A DNA stretch of 64,000 nucleotides from an uncultured Robinsoniella sp. (GTDB lineage Bacteria > Bacillota > Clostridia > Lachnospirales > Lachnospiraceae), in contig UQCR01000002.1 of the NCBI GenBank assembly GCA_900539655.1, positions 124,001-188,000 on the forward strand. The letters are read 5' to 3'. This document shows, one piece after another, positions 9,372-16,976 of the stretch. Every line of letters begins with the position of its first letter. Within the stretch, counting starts at the first letter, position 1. The notes under the pieces were generated by a model. It made no database searches. It was not told the DNA's origin and saw nothing but the letters and a program-made list of their open reading frames with translations. The translations under genes were made by a program, and so were the position numbers.

Positions 9372-10169
9372 TTGAGCGGATATGTATTATGCCAGATAAA
9401 AAAGGCAAAAAATCCATATTATATCGAGAGTATCAGTACGAATATTTATTCCATCGAAGAACTGTGCTATTATCTTCAGCAAAATATTTATCTTATTGAT
9501 AATACGATTATCAACGAAAAACTATGTGACTGGATCAGAGATGAACTGGGGCTTGAGAAGCTTTACCGGAAACTCTACCAGCAATTGGATAAAGAAGAGA
9601 GTATCGGGAATTTTATTCTCCCTATTTTCAAGGAAATCGGATATCTTTCCCATCAGGAATTTCAGCAGATTCAGGAAGAGATATCCAAAATAGAAATTCA
9701 GCCGGATGATTTAAGAAGGAAGATGAAAGCCGATTATCTGGTGGAATATGGCATGTATATCAATGGAATACAGGAATATTACCAGATCCTTAAGGACCGC
9801 AACCCGGGTAATCTGGGAATCCAGTTTTATGCTTCCATTCTCTGTAATATGGCGGGGGCATATGCCAAACTGTTCTTGTTTGAAGAAGCTGCAGACTGCC
9901 TGTGGCAGTCCATGAGCATCGTGAAATCAAAAGATACTTTCCAGAAATATCTTTCCCTTCTGCCTCTTTATATGTCAAAAGAGGCATATGAAAAGCGGCT
10001 GGAGGAAGTGAAGGCGGATAAGATCATGGTAGCGGAACTGCAGAAACGGAATGCTCAGATTTGCAAAGAAGCAGTGAACAGTGATCTGGCAATAAGCCTA
10101 AAAGGAATGGAGCCGGAAGAGATTGTGGAGAAACTAAAAGCCCAGTATCACAAGAGTACTTGTTCTTAA
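9372..10169 (+). CDS. Third gene of the DUF5717/DUF5716 operon, helical protein of unknown function
   Basis: 265 aa from a TTG start with AAAGGAG seven bases upstream, 16 bases after the DUF5716 gene. I do not recognise a named family. About residues 1-60 look like a small alpha/beta unit beginning SGYVLCQIKKAKNPYYIES. From about 115 to 210 the pattern of paired helices (YLVEYGMYINGIQEYYQIL, then NMAGAYAKLFLFEEAADCLW) is TPR-like, and the C-terminus is a charged helix. There is no signal peptide or membrane segment. A protein-protein interaction role in the operon's complex is the simplest reading, but it is inference. Confidence 0.8.
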   Translation: MSGYVLCQIKKAKNPYYIESISTNIYSIEELCYYLQQNIYLIDNTIINEKLCDWIRDELGLEKLYRKLYQQLDKEESIGNFILPIFKEIGYLSHQEFQQIQEEISKIEIQPDDLRRKMKADYLVEYGMYINGIQEYYQILKDRNPGNLGIQFYASILCNMAGAYAKLFLFEEAADCLWQSMSIVKSKDTFQKYLSLLPLYMSKEAYEKRLEEVKADKIMVAELQKRNAQICKEAVNSDLAISLKGMEPEEIVEKLKAQYHKSTCS

Positions 10170-10190
10170 ACTTCAGTAAATTTTTCACAA

Positions 10191-10219
10191 TTGACAGTCC
10201 TATCATTTTATGTTAGTAT
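10191..10219 (+). promoter_or_regulatory. Sigma-A-like promoter of the amino-acid ABC operon
   Basis: TTGACA (10191-10196), 17 bases, TAGTAT (10214-10219), about 80 bases before the binding-protein start. Confidence 0.7.
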
Positions 10220-10298
10220 GATTTTACTGATTTACCAGAGTAGAGTGCTCAATCGGTAAACAAAAAAAGCGTTTGGTATAAATGGAGGATTTGTTATT

Positions 10299-11228
10299 AT
10301 GAAAAAGAAAATGTTAAGCATTATGCTGGGGGCTGCTTTAGCAGCAGCTATGATGGCCGGATGCGGTTCATCCGGTAACGAAGAGACAAAGGCGGCAACG
10401 GAAGCATCTAAGACAACAGAAGCATCATCCGAAGCGTCAACAACCGAAGCTGCATCAAAAGCAGGTACAACAGAAGCGGCATCTACGGAAAAGGCAGCAA
10501 CCGAAGCAGATTCCACAGATGCAGCGGCAACAGGGGGAACCTTCACCGTAGGATTTGACCAGGATTTCCCACCAATGGGATTTGTGGGAGATGACGGCGA
10601 GTTTACAGGATTTGACCTGGCAACAGCAGCAGAGGTTGCTAAGCGCCTGGGTAAAGAAGTAAAATATCAGCCGATTGCATGGGATGCTAAAGACATGGAG
10701 TTAAATTCCGGAACCATTGACTGTATCTGGAATGGATTTACCATGAATGGACGCGAAGATGATTATACATGGTCTGAGCCATATATGAAGAATGATCAGG
10801 TAATTGTTGTAAAAGCGGATGCGGGGATTGAATCCCTGGCTGATCTTGCAGGCAAAGTAGTTGATGTGCAGACAGATTCCAGTGCACAGGCTGCATTGAA
10901 TGACAATACGGAGCTTTCAGGCAGCTTTGGACAGCTCATTACCGTAGCAGATTATAATACTGCATTTATGGATCTGGAATCAGGAGCAGTAGATGCCATC
11001 GCAATGGACAATGTAGTTGCCAGCTATCAGATCCAGAAAAGAAATGCAGATTTCAAAGTATTGGATGAAGCAATTGCAGCAGAAGAATATGGAATCGGGT
11101 TTAAAAAAGGAAATGATGAATTAAAAGATGCCGTTCAAAAAGCATTAGAAGAAATGGCAGCAGACGGAACACTTGCTAATATTTCCAACGAATGGTTTGG
11201 CAAGGATATTACAATTATAGGAAAATAA
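10299..11228 (+). CDS. Amino-acid ABC transporter substrate-binding lipoprotein
   Basis: 309 aa. The lipoprotein signal has the lipobox MAGC with lipidated Cys22. Next comes an about 55-residue linker almost entirely Ala, Thr, Ser, Glu and Lys, then a family-3 binding domain (FTVGFDQDFPPMGFVGDDG; later FTGFDLATAAEVAKRLG; YMKNDQVIVV). Family 3 includes glutamine, cystine and other polar amino-acid binders; the arrangement with one permease and one ATPase downstream is typical. The linker probably spaces the domain from the membrane through the wall. The ligand cannot be assigned. Confidence 0.9.
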   Translation: MKKKMLSIMLGAALAAAMMAGCGSSGNEETKAATEASKTTEASSEASTTEAASKAGTTEAASTEKAATEADSTDAAATGGTFTVGFDQDFPPMGFVGDDGEFTGFDLATAAEVAKRLGKEVKYQPIAWDAKDMELNSGTIDCIWNGFTMNGREDDYTWSEPYMKNDQVIVVKADAGIESLADLAGKVVDVQTDSSAQAALNDNTELSGSFGQLITVADYNTAFMDLESGAVDAIAMDNVVASYQIQKRNADFKVLDEAIAAEEYGIGFKKGNDELKDAVQKALEEMAADGTLANISNEWFGKDITIIGK

Positions 11229-11245
11229 AGAATGACGCAAAAATC

Positions 11246-11270
11246 AGAGGGGAAACTTCCCCTCTCTTTT
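11246..11270 (+). terminator. Intra-operon hairpin between binding protein and permease genes
   Basis: AGAGGGGAA (11246-11254) pairs with TTCCCCTCT (11257-11265), followed by TTTT. Such a stem would protect or partly terminate the upstream message and keep binding protein in excess over permease. Confidence 0.6.
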
Positions 11271-11299
11271 GCGATTGATACTATTTGGAGGAAACAAAC

Positions 11300-11950
11300 A
11301 TGGATTACGCAATGATGTTATCAAAATTATCGGAGGGAATGCTGACGTCTGTTGCAATATTTGGACTGACCCTATTGTTTTCCATACCGCTCGGGCTGGT
11401 TATTACATTTGGTCGGATGTCAAAGAACGGTGTCATTCGAAATATTGCAAAGATTTACATATCAATCATGCGGGGAACTCCCCTGATGCTGCAGTTGATG
11501 GTGGTTTATTTTGGACCATATTACCTGTTTGGCATTAAGATTCAGGCATCTTACCGTTTTATAGCGGTTATTATTGGTTTTGCACTGAACTACGCAGCAT
11601 ATTTTGCTGAGATATACCGCAGCGGTATTGAATCGATGCCTGTAGGACAGTACGAAGCAGCAAAACTTCTGGGATATAACAAAGTGCAGACATTTTTCAC
11701 TATAATTCTGCCACAGGTCATTAAAAGAATCCTTCCGTCTATTACAAATGAAGTTATTACGCTGGTAAAAGATACATCTCTGGCAATGGTAATTGCAGTT
11801 TCCGAGATGTTCACCGTTGCCAAGGCACTTGCATCTTCCAGTACCAATGTAATGCCTCTGGTGGCAGCAGGAATCTTCTACTATATCTTTAATTTTATCG
11901 TAGCATTTCTGATGGAAAAGGCAGAGAAGAAGATGAACTACTATCGCTAA
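11300..11950 (+). CDS. Amino-acid ABC transporter permease (HisM/GlnP type)
   Basis: 216 aa inner-membrane permease with about five membrane segments. The family features are clear: MRGTPLMLQL near residue 62, GFALNYAAYFAEIYRSGIES and the EAA-type loop PVGQYEAAKLLGYN that contacts the ATPase. The start is the ATG at 11300 with GGAGG upstream; the frame opens slightly earlier at a TTG inside the ribosome site. It is the membrane channel of the importer formed with the flanking binding protein and ATPase, probably as a homodimer because only one permease gene is present. Confidence 0.93.
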   Translation: MDYAMMLSKLSEGMLTSVAIFGLTLLFSIPLGLVITFGRMSKNGVIRNIAKIYISIMRGTPLMLQLMVVYFGPYYLFGIKIQASYRFIAVIIGFALNYAAYFAEIYRSGIESMPVGQYEAAKLLGYNKVQTFFTIILPQVIKRILPSITNEVITLVKDTSLAMVIAVSEMFTVAKALASSSTNVMPLVAAGIFYYIFNFIVAFLMEKAEKKMNYYR

Positions 11951-12001
11951 TATTCCATCCGGACAGTGTCCAATAACAATTATGTAAAAATCAGGAAAGG
12001 A

Positions 12002-12038
12002 ATGCCCGCAGGGATACACATCTCATGCAGGCGGGCAT
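12002..12038 (+). other. Inverted repeat in the permease-ATPase gap
   Basis: ATGCCCGC (12002-12009) pairs perfectly with GCGGGCAT (12031-12038) across a 21-base loop. It lies in the 122-base gap before the ATPase start and contains an alternative ATG (12025). There is no T run, so it is more likely an mRNA stability or translation element than a terminator. Confidence 0.4.
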
Positions 12039-12072
12039 GTCGCAGTCATACTGCGATGCAAAGGTAGATCAG

Positions 12073-12828
12073 ATGAATTATTTGGAAATTCACAATATAG
12101 AAAAGAAATTTGAAGATCTGGAAGTTCTGAAAGATATCTCTCTTACAGTAAAGCAGGGAGAAGTGGTGGCGATTATAGGTCCTTCCGGTTCCGGAAAATC
12201 TACGTTACTGCGTTGTGCTACGCTGTTAGAGACGATGGATTCCGGTGAACTTTCCTATCTGGGAGAAAAGGCAGTTACCACGGGAGCAGATGGAAAAGCT
12301 GTTTATGCCAAGGCGGATCAGTTGAAAAAAATACAGCAGAATTTTGGACTGGTGTTTCAGAATTTCAACCTGTTCCCCCACTTTAACGTATTGAAAAATA
12401 TAATGGATGCACCCGTCAGAGTTCAGAAACGGGATAAGGAGCAGGTAAAAAAGGAAGCAAGGGAGCTGCTTGCCAAGATGGGATTATCCGAAAAAGAAGA
12501 GGCATATCCTTATCAGCTGTCAGGAGGACAGCAGCAGCGCGTATCTATTGCAAGGGCACTGGCTCTGAATCCCAAGGTTTTATTTTTCGATGAGCCGACT
12601 TCAGCTCTGGATCCGGAGCTCACAGGAGAGATCCTTAAGGTCATTAAAGATCTTGCAGCAGAACACATGACTATGGTCATTGTTACCCATGAAATGAACT
12701 TTGCGAAGAATGTGGCAGACCATATTATCTTTATGGAAGGCGGAGTGATTGTGGAACAGGGAAAACCTGAGGAATTATTTCGGTCAGACAATGCCAGAAC
12801 ACAGGAGTTTTTGGGCAAATTCCACTAA
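12073..12828 (+). CDS. Amino-acid ABC transporter ATP-binding protein
   Basis: 251 aa of the GlnQ/HisP class. Walker A is GPSGSGKST (36-44), the signature is LSGGQQQR, Walker B is VLFFDEPTSALDP, and the switch His is in VTHEM. The open frame extends 16 codons upstream to an ATG at 12025, but MNYLEIHNIEKKF is the usual start and AAAGG lies eight bases before it. It energises uptake with the two preceding genes. Family features allow assignment to polar amino acids but not to one amino acid. Confidence 0.94.
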   Translation: MNYLEIHNIEKKFEDLEVLKDISLTVKQGEVVAIIGPSGSGKSTLLRCATLLETMDSGELSYLGEKAVTTGADGKAVYAKADQLKKIQQNFGLVFQNFNLFPHFNVLKNIMDAPVRVQKRDKEQVKKEARELLAKMGLSEKEEAYPYQLSGGQQQRVSIARALALNPKVLFFDEPTSALDPELTGEILKVIKDLAAEHMTMVIVTHEMNFAKNVADHIIFMEGGVIVEQGKPEELFRSDNARTQEFLGKFH

Positions 12829-12863
12829 AATGTCAATGGCTGTCGTATTTTAGAGAATTATTC

Positions 12864-12892
12864 TTGCTTTATAAATTACAATGTTATATAAT
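12864..12892 (+). promoter_or_regulatory. Promoter of purC
   Basis: TTGCTT (12864-12869), 17 bases, TATAAT (12887-12892). It implies an about 100-base leader before purC. The leader holds a copy of a dispersed repeat and shows no purine-riboswitch core that I can recognise. Confidence 0.6.
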
Positions 12893-12907
12893 TTTGTAGG
12901 TGATCGG

Positions 12908-12945
12908 TCTAGAGTGTGTGTTCAAACTGCTTTCTGACAGCGGTG
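12908..12945. repeat. Copy 1 of a short dispersed repeat, in the purC leader
   Basis: The segment opens TAGAGTGTGTGTTC and closes TTCTGACAGCGGTGCTCTA. It shares long runs with the element in the purA terminator (read on the minus strand) and the 20-base match at 22511-22530. Internally ACTGCT can pair with AGCGGT across a seven-base loop, and TAGAG with CTCTA at its ends. Confidence 0.5.
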
Positions 12946-13000
12946 CTCTAATCAGGTCATAATACTGATAACTATATGAAGAAGGATAGGTGGATTCAAA

Positions 13001-13705
13001 ATGGAAAAAAGAGAATTACTCTATGAAGGAAAAGCAAAAAAAGTTTACACAACAGAAGATCCGGACGTTTTAATTGTAGACTACAAAGATGATGCAACAG
13101 CATTCAATGGCTTAAAAAAGGGTACTATCGTTGGTAAGGGTGTTGTTAACAACCGTATGACCAATCATGTTTTCAAAATTCTCGAGGCTGAAGGCGTTCC
13201 AACACATTTGGTTGAAGAATTAAGTGACAGAGAGACAGCAGTTAAAAAGGTAGAGATTGTTCCATTAGAAGTTATCATCAGAAATGTTGCAGCAGGAAGC
13301 TTTTCAAAGAGACTTGGCGTACCGGAAGGAACGAAATTCTCAGCTCCTACTTTAGAATTTAGTTATAAAAATGACGATTTAGGTGATCCGCTTATCAACG
13401 ATTATTTTGCAATCGCATTAGATCTGGCAACAAAAGAAGAGATTGAAATAATTTCCAAATATGCTTTCAAGGTAAATGAAGTATTAAAAGCATATTTCTT
13501 AAAAGCAAATATTGAATTAATCGACTTTAAGATCGAATTCGGAAGATATCATGGACAAATTATCCTGGCTGATGAAACATCACCGGATACCTGCAGACTT
13601 TGGGATGCAGCAACCCATGAAAAATTAGATAAAGACCGTTTCAGAAGAGACATGGGAAATGTAGAAGAAGCTTACAACGAAGTTTTCTCTCGTCTTGGAT
13701 TATAA
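13001..13705 (+). CDS. purC: Phosphoribosylaminoimidazole-succinocarboxamide synthase
   Basis: 234 aa, the usual length for bacterial SAICAR synthetase. Landmarks are LLYEGKAKKVY near the N-terminus (nucleotide loop), VEIVPLEVIIRNVAAGSFS, and the active-site region IDFKIEFGRYHGQIILADE with SPDTCRLWD. The enzyme joins CAIR and aspartate with ATP to give SAICAR, step eight of purine synthesis. It has its own promoter and a strong terminator, so it is a single-gene unit ahead of purF. Confidence 0.97.
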   Translation: MEKRELLYEGKAKKVYTTEDPDVLIVDYKDDATAFNGLKKGTIVGKGVVNNRMTNHVFKILEAEGVPTHLVEELSDRETAVKKVEIVPLEVIIRNVAAGSFSKRLGVPEGTKFSAPTLEFSYKNDDLGDPLINDYFAIALDLATKEEIEIISKYAFKVNEVLKAYFLKANIELIDFKIEFGRYHGQIILADETSPDTCRLWDAATHEKLDKDRFRRDMGNVEEAYNEVFSRLGL

Positions 13706-13718
13706 GAAAAACAAAAGA

Positions 13719-13748
13719 CACAGTGGATATTACATCCACTGTGATTTT
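13719..13748 (+). terminator. Intrinsic terminator after purC
   Basis: CACAGTGGAT (13719-13728) pairs perfectly with ATCCACTGTG (13734-13743) around a five-base loop, followed by ATTTT. Confidence 0.8.
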
Positions 13749-13841
13749 CGTAAGGGCAATATTAGAGTACGGCATCGCACAATAATCGGGCTATGCTGTA
13801 TCAGGTAACAATCAACGGGTGCATGTAGAAAGGCTAGATGG

Positions 13842-15287
13842 ATGAACAATCATTTACATGAACAAGTAGAAGAGTTTGACGGTTTAAAAGAAGAGTGTGG
13901 TGTATTTGGTATCTATGATTTTGATGGAAACGATGTTGCATCCACCATTTATTACGGATTATTTGCATTGCAGCACAGAGGACAGGAAAGTTGTGGAATC
14001 GCGGTAAGTGATACGCAGGGTCCAAAAGGCAGGGTACAGTCCTATAAAGGAATGGGGCTGGTAAATGAAGTATTTACAGAAGGCAGTTTTGATAATCTCA
14101 AAGGTGACATAGGTGTAGGCCATGTCCGTTATTCTACAGCAGGCAGCAGCACGCGTGAGAATGCACAGCCACTGGTATTAAATTATATAAAAGGAACGCT
14201 GGCGCTGGCGCATAATGGCAATCTGATCAATGCGACGGAACTTCGTGACCAGCTGGCTTATGACGGCGCTATTTTTCAAACCACAATTGACTCGGAAGTC
14301 ATTGCGTATCATATTGCAAGGGAACGGGTAAAATCAAATGCTGCAGAAGAGGCTGTAAAACGTGCCATGATGAAAATTAAGGGTGCGTATTCCCTGATCG
14401 TCATGTCCCCCAGAAAATTAATGGGAGCAAGGGATCCTTATGGATTTCGCCCGCTTTGCATCGGTAAAAGGGATCATGCATACATTCTGGCAAGCGAGAC
14501 CTGTGCACTTGATACCGTAGGTGCAGAATTTGTGCGAGATGTTCTGCCGGGAGAAATTGTCACCATAACGAAAGATGGCATACAATCGGATACCAGTATG
14601 TGTCTCCCAAAAGAGCAGGAAGCCAGATGTATTTTTGAATATATTTATTTTGCAAGACCGGACAGCAGAATTGACGGAGTCAGCGTTTATCAGTCCAGAA
14701 TCCTGGCTGGTAAATTTCTTGCAATCGATTCACCGGTAGAGGCCGACCTGGTGGTAGGCGTGCCGGAATCAGGCAATGCGGCGGCACTTGGTTATTCATT
14801 GCAGTCCGGTACTCCATATGGAACAGCGTTTGTCAAAAACGGATATGTGGGTCGTACTTTTATCAAGCCGAAGCAGAGCAGCCGTGAGTCCAGCGTCCGT
14901 GTGAAATTAAACGTTTTAAAAGAAGCTGTAAAAGGAAAAAGAGTGGTCATGATCGATGATTCCATTGTTCGCGGCACCACAAGTGACCGCATTGTAAGCA
15001 TGTTAAAAGAAGCAGGAGCGGCAGAGGTGCATGTAAGAGTCAGCTCACCTCCGTTTTTATGGCCATGTTACTTTGGTACAGACGTACCGGCAAGGGAACA
15101 GCTGATCGCCTACAACCGCACGGTGGAAGAAATCAGACAGGTAATTGGTGCGGATTCGCTGGCATATCTGGCTATCAGGCGCTTAGGTGAAATGATAGGT
15201 AACCTCCCGATCTGTAAAGGCTGCTTCACAGGAGATTATCCGATGGAGCCCCCCACAGAAGACATCCGCGGCGAATATATCAAATAG
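13842..15287 (+). CDS. purF: Amidophosphoribosyltransferase
   Basis: 481 aa. It is of the B. subtilis type: a propeptide of about 18 residues ends before the nucleophile Cys19 (KEECGVFGIYD), followed by the glutaminase domain (LQHRGQESCGIAV; VGHVRYSTAG), then the phosphoribosyltransferase domain with the PRPP motif VVMIDDSIVRGTT. Cysteines in EARCIFEY, PPFLWPCYFG and PICKGCFTG match the expected Fe-S cluster ligands of this class, which confers oxygen sensitivity. It catalyses the first committed step of purine synthesis and is probably co-transcribed with purB, 69 bases downstream. Confidence 0.97.
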   Translation: MNNHLHEQVEEFDGLKEECGVFGIYDFDGNDVASTIYYGLFALQHRGQESCGIAVSDTQGPKGRVQSYKGMGLVNEVFTEGSFDNLKGDIGVGHVRYSTAGSSTRENAQPLVLNYIKGTLALAHNGNLINATELRDQLAYDGAIFQTTIDSEVIAYHIARERVKSNAAEEAVKRAMMKIKGAYSLIVMSPRKLMGARDPYGFRPLCIGKRDHAYILASETCALDTVGAEFVRDVLPGEIVTITKDGIQSDTSMCLPKEQEARCIFEYIYFARPDSRIDGVSVYQSRILAGKFLAIDSPVEADLVVGVPESGNAAALGYSLQSGTPYGTAFVKNGYVGRTFIKPKQSSRESSVRVKLNVLKEAVKGKRVVMIDDSIVRGTTSDRIVSMLKEAGAAEVHVRVSSPPFLWPCYFGTDVPAREQLIAYNRTVEEIRQVIGADSLAYLAIRRLGEMIGNLPICKGCFTGDYPMEPPTEDIRGEYIK

Positions 15288-15356
15288 GCTGCAGATATTA
15301 AAAAATGGTAAAAATACAAATAATAAAGATCATAGAGATAATAGAGGAGATATAAA

Positions 15357-16790
15357 ATGAGTACAGACAGATATCAAAGTCCGTTATCGGAACGTTATGC
15401 AAGCAGGGAAATGCAGTATATATTTTCTCCGGATATGAAATTCCGCACCTGGAGAAAATTGTGGATTGCACTTGCCGACACAGAAAAAGAATTAGGTTTA
15501 AATATTACAGAGGAGCAGATTGAAGAATTAAAAGCTCATGCTGATGATATTAATTATGATGTGGCAAAAGAAAGAGAAAAAGTAGTCCGCCATGATGTTA
15601 TGTCCCATGTGTATGCATATGGTGTACAATGTCCCAAAGCAAAGGGGATTATCCACTTAGGAGCAACATCCTGTTATGTGGGTGACAATACGGACATCAT
15701 CGTAATGACAGAGGCATTAAAGTTAGTAAAGAGAAAATTAGTCAATGTAATTGCAGAACTGGCTGGCTTTGCAAATGAGTATAAAAACCTTCCAACACTG
15801 GCATTTACACATTTTCAGCCTGCACAGCCAACAACTGTGGGAAAACGTGCCACACTTTGGATGCAGGAATTTATGCTGGATCTGGAAGATCTGGATTATG
15901 TGATTTCTACGATGAAATTATTGGGTTCAAAAGGTACAACCGGTACCCAGGCAAGCTTCCTGGAACTGTTTGACGGCAATCAGGAAACGATAGACCAGAT
16001 TGATCCTATGATTGCAGCAAAAATGGGATTCAAAGAGTGTTTCGCAGTATCCGGTCAGACCTATTCCCGTAAAGTAGATACCAGAGTGGTAAACGTATTA
16101 GCAGGAATCGCTGCAAGTGCGCATAAATTCTCCAATGATATCCGTCTGCTTCAGCATTTAAAAGAAGTAGAAGAGCCATTTGAAAAATCCCAGATCGGTT
16201 CCTCAGCAATGGCATATAAGAGAAATCCAATGAGAAGCGAGCGTATTGCATCTCTGTCCAGATTTGTTATGGCAGATGCGTTAAACCCGGCAATTACTTC
16301 AGCGACCCAGTGGTTTGAAAGAACTCTGGATGATTCTGCTAATAAACGCCTTTCTGTTCCGGAAGGATTCCTGGCAGTTGACGGTATTCTGGATCTGTGC
16401 CTGAATGTGGTAGACGGACTGGTGGTTTATCCAAAAGTAATCGAGAAACGACTGATGTCAGAATTACCGTTCATGGCAACAGAGAATATAATGATGGATG
16501 CTGTAAAAGCCGGAGGTGACAGACAGGAGCTGCACGAAAAAATCCGTGAACTTTCCATGGAAGCAGGTAAGAACGTAAAAGTGGAAGGTAAAGACAATAA
16601 CCTTTTAGAACTCATTGCAGCAGACCCGGCATTCAATATGTCTTTGGAAGAACTGAAAAAGACCATGGATCCTTCTAAATATGTCGGACGTGCTCCATTA
16701 CAGGTAGATAATTTCCTTACGAAGAATGTAAAACCTATTTTAGAAGAGAATAAAGAAATTCTGGGTATGAAAGCAGAAATTAACGTATAA
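15357..16790 (+). CDS. purB: Adenylosuccinate lyase
   Basis: 477 aa, of the longer adenylosuccinate lyase type. The fumarase/ASL signature is GSSAMAYKRNPMRSE, preceded by the substrate-binding GATSCYVGDNTD and THFQPAQPTTVGKR segments. It removes fumarate from SAICAR and from adenylosuccinate, so it works after purC and after purA. A GGAG site precedes the ATG and a large hairpin terminator follows. Confidence 0.96.
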   Translation: MSTDRYQSPLSERYASREMQYIFSPDMKFRTWRKLWIALADTEKELGLNITEEQIEELKAHADDINYDVAKEREKVVRHDVMSHVYAYGVQCPKAKGIIHLGATSCYVGDNTDIIVMTEALKLVKRKLVNVIAELAGFANEYKNLPTLAFTHFQPAQPTTVGKRATLWMQEFMLDLEDLDYVISTMKLLGSKGTTGTQASFLELFDGNQETIDQIDPMIAAKMGFKECFAVSGQTYSRKVDTRVVNVLAGIAASAHKFSNDIRLLQHLKEVEEPFEKSQIGSSAMAYKRNPMRSERIASLSRFVMADALNPAITSATQWFERTLDDSANKRLSVPEGFLAVDGILDLCLNVVDGLVVYPKVIEKRLMSELPFMATENIMMDAVKAGGDRQELHEKIRELSMEAGKNVKVEGKDNNLLELIAADPAFNMSLEELKKTMDPSKYVGRAPLQVDNFLTKNVKPILEENKEILGMKAEINV

Positions 16791-16826
16791 TATAAGCAAG
16801 CGTAATATAAGCAGATGAAATACTCT

Positions 16827-16899
16827 AAAGCCGCCGTACATATGTTTAGTACAGCATCGCACTTAAGTGTGCGGCGCTGTACTGGTGCGGGGGCTTTTT
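16827..16899 (+). terminator. Compound terminator after purB
   Basis: The outer stem AAAGCC (16827-16832) pairs with GGCTTT (16892-16897) and runs into five T. Nested inside is a long imperfect palindrome with GTACAGC (16849-16855) against GCTGTAC (16876-16882) and CGCAC/GTGTG around a TTAA loop. Confidence 0.75.
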
Positions 16900-16976
16900 C
16901 TGAATTACAGGAACGGTGCAAACGCCGAGAAAGCCTATGACCGTCTGCAGTATGTATAAAAAACAGGAGAGAAGAG

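Noticed and set aside
10232..10546. Ala/Val/Ser/Asp-rich minus-strand frame
   Set aside because: Antisense of the repetitive linker of the binding protein.
12893..13000. Purine riboswitch in the purC leader
   Set aside because: The conserved purine aptamer core is absent; the leader is explained by the dispersed repeat.
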